Source: Woeseia oceani
GTDB taxonomy: Bacteria > Pseudomonadota > Gammaproteobacteria > Steroidobacterales > Woeseiaceae
DNA: 64,000 nucleotides
Assembly: GCF_001677435.1 (NCBI RefSeq)
Contig: NZ_CP016268.1
Span: forward strand, 1,229,001-1,293,000
Direction: 5' to 3'
Part shown: in pieces, positions 33,219 through 40,298 of the stretch
How the letters are laid out: every line of letters starts with the position of its first letter
Position numbering within the stretch: position 1 is the stretch's first letter
Notes under the pieces: generated by a model
Databases searched by the model: none
Told to the model about the DNA's origin: nothing
What the model saw: only the letters and a program-made list of their open reading frames with translations
Made by a program: the position numbers and the translations under genes

Positions 33219-33557
33219 GTGCTGGATAAGTACCCTACGGGTCAAAATGAACATCGGCAGGCCGACGAGCGGTTGCGCTGGCGTGATGGAATCCCTGATC
33301 GTGCGATGAACGGCTTTTCGGAAAATGTAACGGAAAGCAGTAATGAGGGGCTGGACACAGCGTCTTGCGCGGCATTGCAGGAAATGACGTTATTGTTGTC
33401 TGCCATGAACCCGCTTGATGGTGACGGCTATGGAAATTGCGTGCATTGTCGTGCGCCGATTGACTCGACCAGGCTAACCGCCTTGCCATTCGCCGTACTG
33501 TGCGTTGATTGTGCCGAGGACGAAGGTCGTCTGGCCAAAAGCATCTTGCACCGCTAA
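33219..33557 (+). CDS. small DksA/TraR-type zinc-finger protein
   Basis: A small protein (112 residues from GTG 33219) whose C-terminus holds a C4 zinc finger with the DksA spacing, CVHC-X17-CVDC (Cys74, 77, 95, 98). Proteins of this family bind in the RNA polymerase secondary channel or act as orphan zinc fingers. The start is uncertain: the GTG has GGAG 6 bp ahead, whereas ATG 33186 and ATG 33306 lack sites. The N-terminal half shows only a weak helical pattern and no acidic coiled-coil tip, so true DksA-like activity is doubtful. It overlaps the convergent FixJ-type gene by 4 bp. Confidence 0.6.
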   Translation: MLDKYPTGQNEHRQADERLRWRDGIPDRAMNGFSENVTESSNEGLDTASCAALQEMTLLLSAMNPLDGDGYGNCVHCRAPIDSTRLTALPFAVLCVDCAEDEGRLAKSILHR

Positions 33558-34168
33558 TTAACCAGGTGCATGCGCACCAGTTCCGGCAATGATTTGGCCT
33601 CCATTTTTTCCATGACGCGGGCGCGGTGTATTTCGACCGTACGCTGACTTACACCCAGTTCATGGGCGATGACCTTGTTGGCTTTTCCAGTGACCACGAG
33701 GTCCATGACTTCCCGCTCGCGGCCGGTAAGTCGTTGCAGCCGCTCTTTCACTACCGCGGTTTCGGACAGCGCTATTCTCTGCTGACTGTTGGCTTCGATG
33801 GCTGCATTTATTCGATCAAGCAGCTCCTGATCCCGAAACGGCTTTTCGATGAAGTCGAATGCGCCGTTCTTGATGGCCTCGACGGCCATGGGCACGTCAC
33901 CGAACCCGGTTATGAAAATGACTGGCAAGCCGCAGCTGCGTTTTTGCAGTTCGTTCTGCAATTCAAGGCCACCTATGCCCGGCATGCGAATGTCGAGGAT
34001 CAAACAACCCGACCACTCTGGCGAGTAGGCTTTAAGAAAGGTGTCGCCGGAGTCAAAAAGGTGGCAAGGCTGCCCGACCGATTTCATGAGCAACTCCATG
34101 GCGTGCCGTATTGAGCGGTCATCGTCGACAATGTAAACCGCTGGGCTATTGTTATTTGCTGTGTTCAC
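33554..34168 (-). CDS. FixJ-type response regulator (receiver + LuxR HTH)
   Basis: A 204-residue two-domain response regulator. The receiver has the acidic pair Asp15-Asp16 (YIVDDD), phospho-Asp59 (LILDIRMPG), Thr/Ser in FITGFGDV and Lys109 (IEKPF). The C-terminal domain (about 140-204: LTGREREVMDLVVTGKANK, then IAHELGVSQRTVEIHRARVM) is a LuxR/NarL-type HTH. The FGDVPMAVEAIKNGAFDFIEKPF block identifies the FixJ/TtrR group, which controls low-oxygen or anaerobic respiration. No cognate FixL-like membrane kinase is adjacent; the PAS hybrid kinase at 24.3 kb is the nearest sensor. It lies beside cbb3 and nirS genes, which are probable targets. Confidence 0.9.
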   Translation of the reverse strand: MNTANNNSPAVYIVDDDRSIRHAMELLMKSVGQPCHLFDSGDTFLKAYSPEWSGCLILDIRMPGIGGLELQNELQKRSCGLPVIFITGFGDVPMAVEAIKNGAFDFIEKPFRDQELLDRINAAIEANSQQRIALSETAVVKERLQRLTGREREVMDLVVTGKANKVIAHELGVSQRTVEIHRARVMEKMEAKSLPELVRMHLVN

Positions 34169-34327
34169 TGCTTATTGTCCGTATGACGGTTCTTGGCAGC
34201 ACTCGCTGGCCAAGTCCCGATTGCGTTGATGCCATCACGCTGTACGTATTATCCACAGACTGTGCCAGATTGGTGACTATGATAACTGTGTACATTGTCC
34301 CAGTCGGTGTCCGCACCGGGAGCGCAC

Positions 34328-35149
34328 ATGATGCCAGAGAACGACGGTACATACAGTCGGGCCGAGATGCCGTTCGTCGCGCCTTGCCGGCGGCTTCCAC
34401 CGTTGGCTGCCTTCGGCTGGTTGCGGAAAGGCATTCGGGACTGGCAGCGAGCGCCCCGGGAGAGTGTCGCGTACGGGCTTGTGATGGCAGCGATTATGGC
34501 CCTGGTGTCTCTGCTCGCGTTGGTCTATGGCAGTGTCTGGCTGATGATCGCCATGCTTGGTGGCTTCGTTTTTCTCGCGCCGCTGGCGTGCGTAGGGCTC
34601 TACGCAATCAGTGCTCAGCTTGAACGCAGCAAGCCGCCGCAAATTGGCCGCAGTTTACGGGCAGCGTTTCGCCGCCACCTTGGCAATGAAATGGTGTTCG
34701 CCATCATTCTGCTTATCATTTTCCTTGTTTGGGCTCGCGCCGGAGCCATGGTCAGCGTGTTTTTCCCCGAATCGGGCCATCCTCTGCCGAGCGAGCTGGT
34801 CGCCTATCTCAGTGTCGGCAGTGCCGTGGGCGCGTTCTTCGCGGCGGTAACCTTTGCGGTCAGTGCGTTTTCATTGCCGATGATCGTGCATCGCGATGTG
34901 GATACGGTTACCGCCGTGGTGACCTCGATAAACGCCGTCCTGCGCAACAAATTGGCGCTGTCAGTCTGGTTGTTGCTGGTGGTTGGTGGAGTGTTGATCG
35001 GTGTGGCGACTGCCTTCATCGGTCTGGTATTCATACTGCCGCTTATTGGTTATGCCGCCTGGCATGGCTATCTCGAAACCATCGATGCGAGCGCCTTTCC
35101 ACGGCACCGCATTGGCGTTACGGCTGAACCCCGAGCGCCGGAGCCCTGA
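34328..35149 (+). CDS. DUF2189 domain-containing membrane protein
   Basis: A 273-residue integral membrane protein with about six hydrophobic helices in three pairs (the first pair YGLVMAAIMALVSLLALVYG and SVWLMIAMLGGFVFLAPLA). The motif WLRKGIRDWQRAPRESVAYG, the strings RSLRAAFRRHLGN and the C-terminal FILPLIGYAAWHGYLETID match DUF2189, a family commonly placed next to cbb3 oxidase genes but with no known function. ATG 34328 was chosen for its GGGAG at good spacing. It lies directly upstream of ccoN in the same direction, so a role in oxidase assembly or the low-oxygen membrane is inferred from context. Confidence 0.8.
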   Translation: MMPENDGTYSRAEMPFVAPCRRLPPLAAFGWLRKGIRDWQRAPRESVAYGLVMAAIMALVSLLALVYGSVWLMIAMLGGFVFLAPLACVGLYAISAQLERSKPPQIGRSLRAAFRRHLGNEMVFAIILLIIFLVWARAGAMVSVFFPESGHPLPSELVAYLSVGSAVGAFFAAVTFAVSAFSLPMIVHRDVDTVTAVVTSINAVLRNKLALSVWLLLVVGGVLIGVATAFIGLVFILPLIGYAAWHGYLETIDASAFPRHRIGVTAEPRAPEP

Positions 35150-35159
35150 GCAACTGCGC

Positions 35160-35185
35160 ATTTCCCGGACCGTTATGAGGGAAAT
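35160..35185. promoter_or_regulatory. inverted repeat upstream of ccoN
   Basis: ATTTCCC-N12-GGGAAAT is a perfect 7-bp inverted repeat in the 122-bp gap between the DUF2189 gene and ccoN. It may be an operator or an mRNA hairpin. No FNR/FixK box (TTGAT-N4-ATCAA) was found nearby. Confidence 0.45.
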
Positions 35186-35271
35186 CCCGTATAGCCCGGA
35201 CAATGCTCCCTGCCTATCGTCGCGCCTGGCAAGAAGAATGTCCTTCAAACGCAAAACGGGTGCCTGATTTA

Positions 35272-36687
35272 ATGGATTCTCAAGCAACGTACAACGACAA
35301 AGTCGTACGTCAGTTCGCGATTATGACCGTGGTGTGGGGTGTTGTCGGCATGCTCGTTGGGCTGTACATCGCCGCGGAGCTGATTTGGCCTGGCCTCAGT
35401 TTCGATGTTCCGTACCTGACCTACAGCCGGTTGCGACCCCTGCATACCAATGCCGTCATATTTGCCTTTGGCGGTTGCGGCCTGTTCGCAACCGCTTATT
35501 ACGTCGTGCAACGGACTTGTCATGTTCGTCTGGCTTTTGACAAGCTGGCCGCGTTCACCTTCTGGGGCTGGCAACTGGTCATCGTGCTGGCGGCTATCAC
35601 TCTGCCGTTGGGTATCACCCAGAGCAAGGAGTACGCGGAGCTGGAATGGCCAATTGATTTGTTGATTGCGGTTGTATGGGTAGCTTTCGGTGCCGTTTTT
35701 CTCGCGACGATCGGCCGCCGTCGGGTCAAACACATCTATGTTGCCAACTGGTTCTATGCTGCCTACATCATCACAGTGGCAGTGCTGCATATCTTCAACA
35801 ACCTCGTTATTCCGGTATCGATGTGGAAGTCGTACCCGATCTATTCCGGTGTCGTCGATGCCATGATGCAGTGGTGGTACGGCCATAATGCAGTGGGCTT
35901 TTTCCTCACCGCCGGCTTCCTCGGCATGATGTACTACTTCGTGCCGAAGCAGGCGGAACGGCCGGTGTATTCCTACCGGCTGTCGGTCGTGCATTTCTGG
36001 GCGCTGATCGCGATCTACATGTGGGCAGGACCGCATCACCTGCATTACACATCCTTGCCGAACTGGGCGCAGTCCATCGGCATGGTTTTCTCGCTGATTC
36101 TGCTGGCGCCGTCCTGGGGCGGCATGATCAACGGCATGATGACCTTGTCAGGTGCCTGGCATAAGTTGCGGACCGATCCGATCCTGAAGTTCATGATTGT
36201 TGCGCTGTCGTTCTACGGCATGTCGACCTTCGAAGGGCCGATGATGTCGATCAAGACGGTGAACGCGCTCTCGCATTACACCGACTGGACCATAGGTCAC
36301 GTGCATTCGGGCGCACTCGGCTGGGTGGCAATGATGACCATCGGCTCCCTGTACTGCCTGATACCGCGAATCTTCAACAAGACCTCCATGTACTCGACAC
36401 GGCTGATCGATGTGCATTTCTGGACCTCGACCATCGGCGTGGTTTTGTATGCCGTGTCAATGTGGATCGCCGGCATTACCCAGGGATTGATGTGGCGTGC
36501 GTTGAATCAGGACGGCACGTTGACCTATTCATTCATCGAAAGCATCAAGTTCACCTATCCGTATTACGGCATACGACTGCTCGGCGGTCTCGTGTTCTTC
36601 TCCGGAATGCTGGTCATGGTCTGGAACGTCTGGAAAACCGTTGCGGATGTGAAGCCGCGTGCTGTCGCTGTTGTGCAGCCCGCCTGA
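35272..36687 (+). CDS. ccoN: cbb3-type cytochrome c oxidase subunit I
   Basis: The catalytic subunit (471 residues) of the high-affinity cbb3 terminal oxidase, carrying haem b and the haem b3-CuB centre. The first low-spin haem ligand lies in [10 protein letters not shown] (His58); later His-rich segments [22 protein letters not shown], and the helix containing [12 protein letters not shown], carry the CuB and haem ligands. About 12 transmembrane helices. The start at ATG 35272 was chosen by family length; no clear ribosome-binding site lies before it. It heads ccoN-O-Q-P, with gaps of 9 and 13 bp then a 4-bp overlap. Confidence 0.95.
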   Translation: MDSQATYNDKVVRQFAIMTVVWGVVGMLVGLYIAAELIWPGLSFDVPYLTYSRLRPLHTNAVIFAFGGCGLFATAYYVVQRTCHVRLAFDKLAAFTFWGWQLVIVLAAITLPLGITQSKEYAELEWPIDLLIAVVWVAFGAVFLATIGRRRVKHIYVANWFYAAYIITVAVLHIFNNLVIPVSMWKSYPIYSGVVDAMMQWWYGHNAVGFFLTAGFLGMMYYFVPKQAERPVYSYRLSVVHFWALIAIYMWAGPHHLHYTSLPNWAQSIGMVFSLILLAPSWGGMINGMMTLSGAWHKLRTDPILKFMIVALSFYGMSTFEGPMMSIKTVNALSHYTDWTIGHVHSGALGWVAMMTIGSLYCLIPRIFNKTSMYSTRLIDVHFWTSTIGVVLYAVSMWIAGITQGLMWRALNQDGTLTYSFIESIKFTYPYYGIRLLGGLVFFSGMLVMVWNVWKTVADVKPRAVAVVQPA

Positions 36688-36696
36688 GGAATCGAC

Positions 36697-37302
36697 ATGA
36701 GCCACGAGAAAATTGAGAAAAACATCACGGTTATGTCGGTGCTGATCGTCGCTGTGATCAGTATTGGCGGACTGATAGAGATTCTGCCGCTGATGGCGAG
36801 CAGTGCGGCAACGGAGCCGATGGAAGGCATAGAGCCGTACCCTGCGCTGCAACTGGCGGGTCGGGATATTTACGTTCGCGAGGGCTGCTACGGCTGCCAC
36901 TCACAACAAATCCGACCGTTTCGGAGCGAAACCGAACGCTACGGTCCGTACTCCGTCGCCGGCGAGTTCGTTTATGACCGGCCGTTCCAGTTTGGTTCCA
37001 AGCGCACGGGTCCGGACCTGGCCCGTGTCGGCGGACGCTACAGCGATGACTGGCACCGTATTCATTTGCTGAAGCCGCAAGACCTTGTGCCGGATTCGAA
37101 CATGCCGGCGTACCCCTGGCTCGCCGAGGCAGAAGTGGACGGTGACCTCATCACGCGCAAATTGCGTGCGCTGAAGATGCTGGGTGATCCGTACACCGAT
37201 GAACAGATTGCCGGCGCGGCAGCCGCCGTCGCGGGCCAGTCGGAACTCGATGCGCTGGTGGCGTACCTGCAGAACCTCGGGACCGCGCGCAGCGCGCGTT
37301 GA
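36697..37302 (+). CDS. ccoO: cbb3-type cytochrome c oxidase subunit II (monohaem)
   Basis: The membrane-anchored monohaem cytochrome c subunit (201 residues). An N-terminal helix ([19 protein letters not shown]) anchors it to the membrane; the haem c site [11 protein letters not shown] is at residues 64-68 and the likely axial Met is in SNMPAYPW. It receives electrons from CcoP and passes them to CcoN. The gap to ccoN is 9 bp. Confidence 0.95.
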   Translation: MSHEKIEKNITVMSVLIVAVISIGGLIEILPLMASSAATEPMEGIEPYPALQLAGRDIYVREGCYGCHSQQIRPFRSETERYGPYSVAGEFVYDRPFQFGSKRTGPDLARVGGRYSDDWHRIHLLKPQDLVPDSNMPAYPWLAEAEVDGDLITRKLRALKMLGDPYTDEQIAGAAAAVAGQSELDALVAYLQNLGTARSAR

Positions 37303-37315
37303 CGGAGAACAGATT

Positions 37316-37501
37316 ATGGATATGGGAACAATTCGGGGTTTGTTAACCGTGGCCTTGCTGCTGTTGTTTATCGGAGTTTCGGTATGGGCGTTCAGTCGCC
37401 GCCGAAGCGACGACTTCGCTGAAGCGGCCCGGGTGCCGCTCGAAGACGATAGCGACCCGGCAGCCGCACCAAAAGCGAACCGTAAGGGGCGTGGTCGATG
37501 A
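37316..37501 (+). CDS. ccoQ: cbb3-type oxidase small subunit IV
   Basis: A 61-residue single-helix protein (LLTVALLLLFIGVSVWAFSRRR) with an acidic then basic C-terminal tail, the typical CcoQ/FixQ form. CcoQ stabilises the oxidase complex. It starts at ATG 37316 (GGAG upstream) and its stop overlaps the ccoP start as ATGA. Confidence 0.85.
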   Translation: MDMGTIRGLLTVALLLLFIGVSVWAFSRRRSDDFAEAARVPLEDDSDPAAAPKANRKGRGR

Positions 37502-38385
37502 GCAACGCATGGGCTTGGTATGTCGCCGTAGGCACGGTCGCCAGCATGCTGGCGTGTTTCTGGTTGATCGTGTGGACCAACCGGCAGCGCGCCAGCGATG
37601 AAGAAATCGCGGCTTCCGAGGCGCACGTCTGGGATGAGGATATTCGCGAACTGAACAACCCATTGCCGATGTGGTGGCTGGGTTTGTTTTTCCTGACGCT
37701 GATCTGGGGCGCCGGTTATTTTCTGATGTACCCGTCACTGCTTGTTTACGATGGCGCACTGGGTTGGAGTCAGGAACAACAGTATGCCGATCAAATGGCT
37801 GAGGCTGAAGCGCGCTACGCCCCCATCTTTGCCCGTTACGCGGACATGCCGATTGACGAAATAGCCAACGATGAGCAGGCGCTTGCCATTGGTGGCAGTT
37901 TGTACGCGAACTATTGCAGCCAATGTCATGGCGCAAACGCACTGGGTGCGCCGGGTTTTCCGAACCTGACAGACAAAGTGTGGAACTGGGGCGGGACGCC
38001 GGCGGCCATTGAGCAAACGCTGCGTAACGGGCGGAACGGCATCATGCCGGCGCTGGGCATGGTTTTGCAGAGTGATGAGGCTATCGATGAGATGGTCGAC
38101 TACGTGCGTACGCTGCAGGATGGCATGGATACTCAATCTCCGGCGCATGCACGCTACATGACGTTGTGCATAGGCTGCCACGGTCCGACCGGCGATGGTA
38201 TGCAGGTACTTGGTGCGCCTGCGCTCAATGACGACAACTGGCTCTACGGCAGTTCGCCCGCGGCGATACGCAAGACCATCGTTGAAGGGCGCAACGGCGT
38301 GATGCCGGCACATCAGAAACTGCTAGGCGATGATCGACTGCGGATACTTGCAGCCTACGTCTACAGCCTGTCGAAACCGGATTGA
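37498..38385 (+). CDS. ccoP: cbb3-type cytochrome c oxidase subunit III (dihaem)
   Basis: The dihaem cytochrome c subunit (295 residues) that accepts electrons from soluble cytochrome c. Two hydrophobic helices (AWYVAVGTVASMLACFWLIV and LGLFFLTLIWGAGYFLM) anchor it. Two haem c motifs, CSQCH (140-144) and CIGCH (224-228), each have a later Met (GIMPALGM; GVMPAH). The linker contains the FixP pattern LNNPLPMWWLG. It is coupled to ccoQ by an ATGA overlap. The next gene follows after 2 bp. Confidence 0.95.
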   Translation: MSNAWAWYVAVGTVASMLACFWLIVWTNRQRASDEEIAASEAHVWDEDIRELNNPLPMWWLGLFFLTLIWGAGYFLMYPSLLVYDGALGWSQEQQYADQMAEAEARYAPIFARYADMPIDEIANDEQALAIGGSLYANYCSQCHGANALGAPGFPNLTDKVWNWGGTPAAIEQTLRNGRNGIMPALGMVLQSDEAIDEMVDYVRTLQDGMDTQSPAHARYMTLCIGCHGPTGDGMQVLGAPALNDDNWLYGSSPAAIRKTIVEGRNGVMPAHQKLLGDDRLRILAAYVYSLSKPD

Positions 38386-38387
38386 TC

Positions 38388-38708
38388 ATGGCAGCGCCGG
38401 ACCGCGACAGCGCCCATGACTGGGGCCGCGATACACAAAAGATCGCGGTGTTGTCGTGGATTTCGTTTCTGACGGCAGCGGTGTTTTCGGTACTGCTGTT
38501 TGCCTACATCGATCCACTGCTGATCGTTGATGCAGTCAATGTCCAATGGATCGAAAGTCGCAATGCGGGCTATGCGCTGGGCTTCTTCTTTTTGTGGGCG
38601 CAGGCGTGGGTGGCGTGCTGGTATACGGTGCGACTGATTCGGCGCAAACGGCGCGGTCCTACCGCGTGGCGACCGGCCGACCGGGACGGGCGTCGTGATG
38701 GGCACTAA
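38388..38708 (+). CDS. small membrane protein between ccoP and ccoG
   Basis: A 106-residue protein with two hydrophobic segments (LSWISFLTAAVFSVLLFAYI and YALGFFFLWAQAWVACWYTV), separated by a soluble loop ending VQWIESRNAG and followed by a very basic tail (RRKRRG). It starts 2 bp after the ccoP stop and overlaps ccoG by 11 bp, so it is firmly part of the oxidase operon. I do not recognise the family. It is not CcoH or CcoS. A cbb3 assembly or stability role is inferred only from its place. Confidence 0.7.
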   Translation: MAAPDRDSAHDWGRDTQKIAVLSWISFLTAAVFSVLLFAYIDPLLIVDAVNVQWIESRNAGYALGFFFLWAQAWVACWYTVRLIRRKRRGPTAWRPADRDGRRDGH

Positions 38709-40104
38709 GCAGGGCAGCAAGTCCGTCAGGCAATACGAATACGGCAAGCTGTATCGCAGCGAGGACAAAATATACCCGCGTGAAATCAACGGTCGCTTTC
38801 AGCGCCTGCGGCGCCTGGCGGTCTTCGTTCTGCTGGGATTGTTTTACGCCGTACCCTGGCTGACCTGGAACGGCCGTCAGGCGGTGCTGTTCGACCTTCC
38901 CGCACGCAAGTTTCACATTTTCAGTTTGACGCTCTGGCCACAGGACTTCGTCTACCTGGCGTTGCTGCTGATCATTCTCGCTGTGAGTCTGTTTTTCTTT
39001 ACCGCGCTTGCAGGTCGGTTGTGGTGTGGTTTCGCCTGTCCGCAAACGGTCTGGACGGAAGCGTTCGTCTGGATAGAACAGGCGATCGAGGGCAATCGCA
39101 GCCAGCGCATGAAGCTCGACAAGCGGCCGTGGACGCTGGATAAAATCTGGCGCAAGACAGCGAAGCAGTTCCTGTGGGTGTTGCTCGCGCTGTTCACCGG
39201 CTTCGCGTTCGTCGGTTACTTTGTTGATATACGCGAGCTGGCGGTACACCTCGCGACCTTCACGGCAGGACCGTGGGAATGGTTCTGGGTGCTGTTTTAC
39301 GGCTTTGCTACTTACGGCAATGCCGGCTTCATGCGCGAACAAGTCTGCAAATACATGTGTCCTTACGCGCGCTTCCAAAGCGCTATGTTCGACAAAGACA
39401 CATTGATTATCACCTACGACGAGCAGCGCGGTGAACCGCGCGGCGCGCGCCGTCGGGGATCTGACCCGGCATTGAAAGGGCTGGGAGACTGCATCGACTG
39501 CACGTTGTGCGTACAGGTTTGCCCGACAGGTATCGATATCCGCAAAGGTCTGCAATACGAGTGCATAGCCTGCGCCGCGTGTATTGATGCCTGTGACAGC
39601 GTGATGGACAAGATGGAATACCCCAGGGGCCTCATTCGCTATTCAACGGAACACAGTCTGCACAATGAGCCGTATCGCCTGTGGCGGCCACGCACACTTG
39701 TGTATAGCGGCATTTTGATGCTTCTGGTTACCGGTATGGTGTCGCTGCTGGTGTTCCGACCTCCGGTGATTCTCGACGTAATACGAGATCGCAATGCCTT
39801 GTACCGGGATATCGGCCGCGATGGCATCGAGAACAGTTACACGGTTCGGGTGGTCAACAAACGTAACCAGGCACAGAGTTACCGCCTGAGCGTGACCGGC
39901 ATGTCCGGTCTCCAATTGCGGGGCGATACGCTGATTGATGTTGCAGGGGAGTCCGTGCAAACCGTTCCGGTATCACTGGTGGCGCCGCACGCCGTTGCCG
40001 TTGGCGGCAACCGGATCGAGTTTCGTTTGGACAGTGTTGATGACCCGGGCATCAGTGTCACGGAAGAAAGCCGGTTTCGCGGCCCGAATGAGGATACAAG
40101 ATGA
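38698..40104 (+). CDS. ccoG: CcoG/FixG-type ferredoxin, cbb3 oxidase assembly
   Basis: A 468-residue membrane Fe-S protein of the CcoG/RdxA/FixG family, which reduces Cu(II) to Cu(I) during cbb3 CuB-site assembly. It has several membrane helices, the LWCGFACPQTVWTE segment (Cys110, Cys114), CKYMCPYARFQ (about 217-221), and two 4Fe-4S motifs: Cys265-268-271-275 and Cys289-292-295-299. The C-terminal Ig-like domain covers the last 110 residues (SYRLSVTGMSGLQL). ATG 38698 was preferred over the GTG three bases before. It overlaps the following short FixH-like gene by 4 bp. Confidence 0.94.
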   Translation: MGTKQGSKSVRQYEYGKLYRSEDKIYPREINGRFQRLRRLAVFVLLGLFYAVPWLTWNGRQAVLFDLPARKFHIFSLTLWPQDFVYLALLLIILAVSLFFFTALAGRLWCGFACPQTVWTEAFVWIEQAIEGNRSQRMKLDKRPWTLDKIWRKTAKQFLWVLLALFTGFAFVGYFVDIRELAVHLATFTAGPWEWFWVLFYGFATYGNAGFMREQVCKYMCPYARFQSAMFDKDTLIITYDEQRGEPRGARRRGSDPALKGLGDCIDCTLCVQVCPTGIDIRKGLQYECIACAACIDACDSVMDKMEYPRGLIRYSTEHSLHNEPYRLWRPRTLVYSGILMLLVTGMVSLLVFRPPVILDVIRDRNALYRDIGRDGIENSYTVRVVNKRNQAQSYRLSVTGMSGLQLRGDTLIDVAGESVQTVPVSLVAPHAVAVGGNRIEFRLDSVDDPGISVTEESRFRGPNEDTR

Positions 40105-40298
40105 GCGCAGACCGACTTGAGGACAACTGCTGGTACAGGAATCACTGGGTATGGCTGATTATCGCGATACCGTCGTGCACAGTTCTCGGCTGCATGCTGA
40201 CGATCTGGTTGGCGATCAGTAACCCCGAAATCATCGTGCAGGATCCGCTGCTTGATCAGTCACAGGCTACGCGGACTCCTCGTGACGCGCTGCCTTGA
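40101..40298 (+). CDS. very short FixH-like protein
   Basis: A 65-residue protein with one N-terminal helix preceded by WYRNHWVWLIIAIPS, the opening characteristic of FixH/CcoH. Normal FixH proteins are about 150-180 residues; this one stops soon after the helix with a short tail (DPLLDQSQATRTP). It is coupled at both ends (ATGA with ccoG, TTGA with ccoI). Gene order ccoG-FixH-ccoI matches, so it is probably a reduced FixH and not a random frame. Loss of the periplasmic Ig-like part is unusual. Confidence 0.7.
   Translation: MSADRLEDNCWYRNHWVWLIIAIPSCTVLGCMLTIWLAISNPEIIVQDPLLDQSQATRTPRDALP

Noticed and set aside
34200-34327. FNR-like site near TTGGT-N4-ATGAT
   Set aside because: The right half does not match ATCAA; three or more mismatches to the FNR/DNR consensus.
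38659-39555. 298-codon minus-strand frame over ccoG
   Set aside because: A shadow of ccoG, whose ferredoxin motifs are on the plus strand; no ribosome-binding site.
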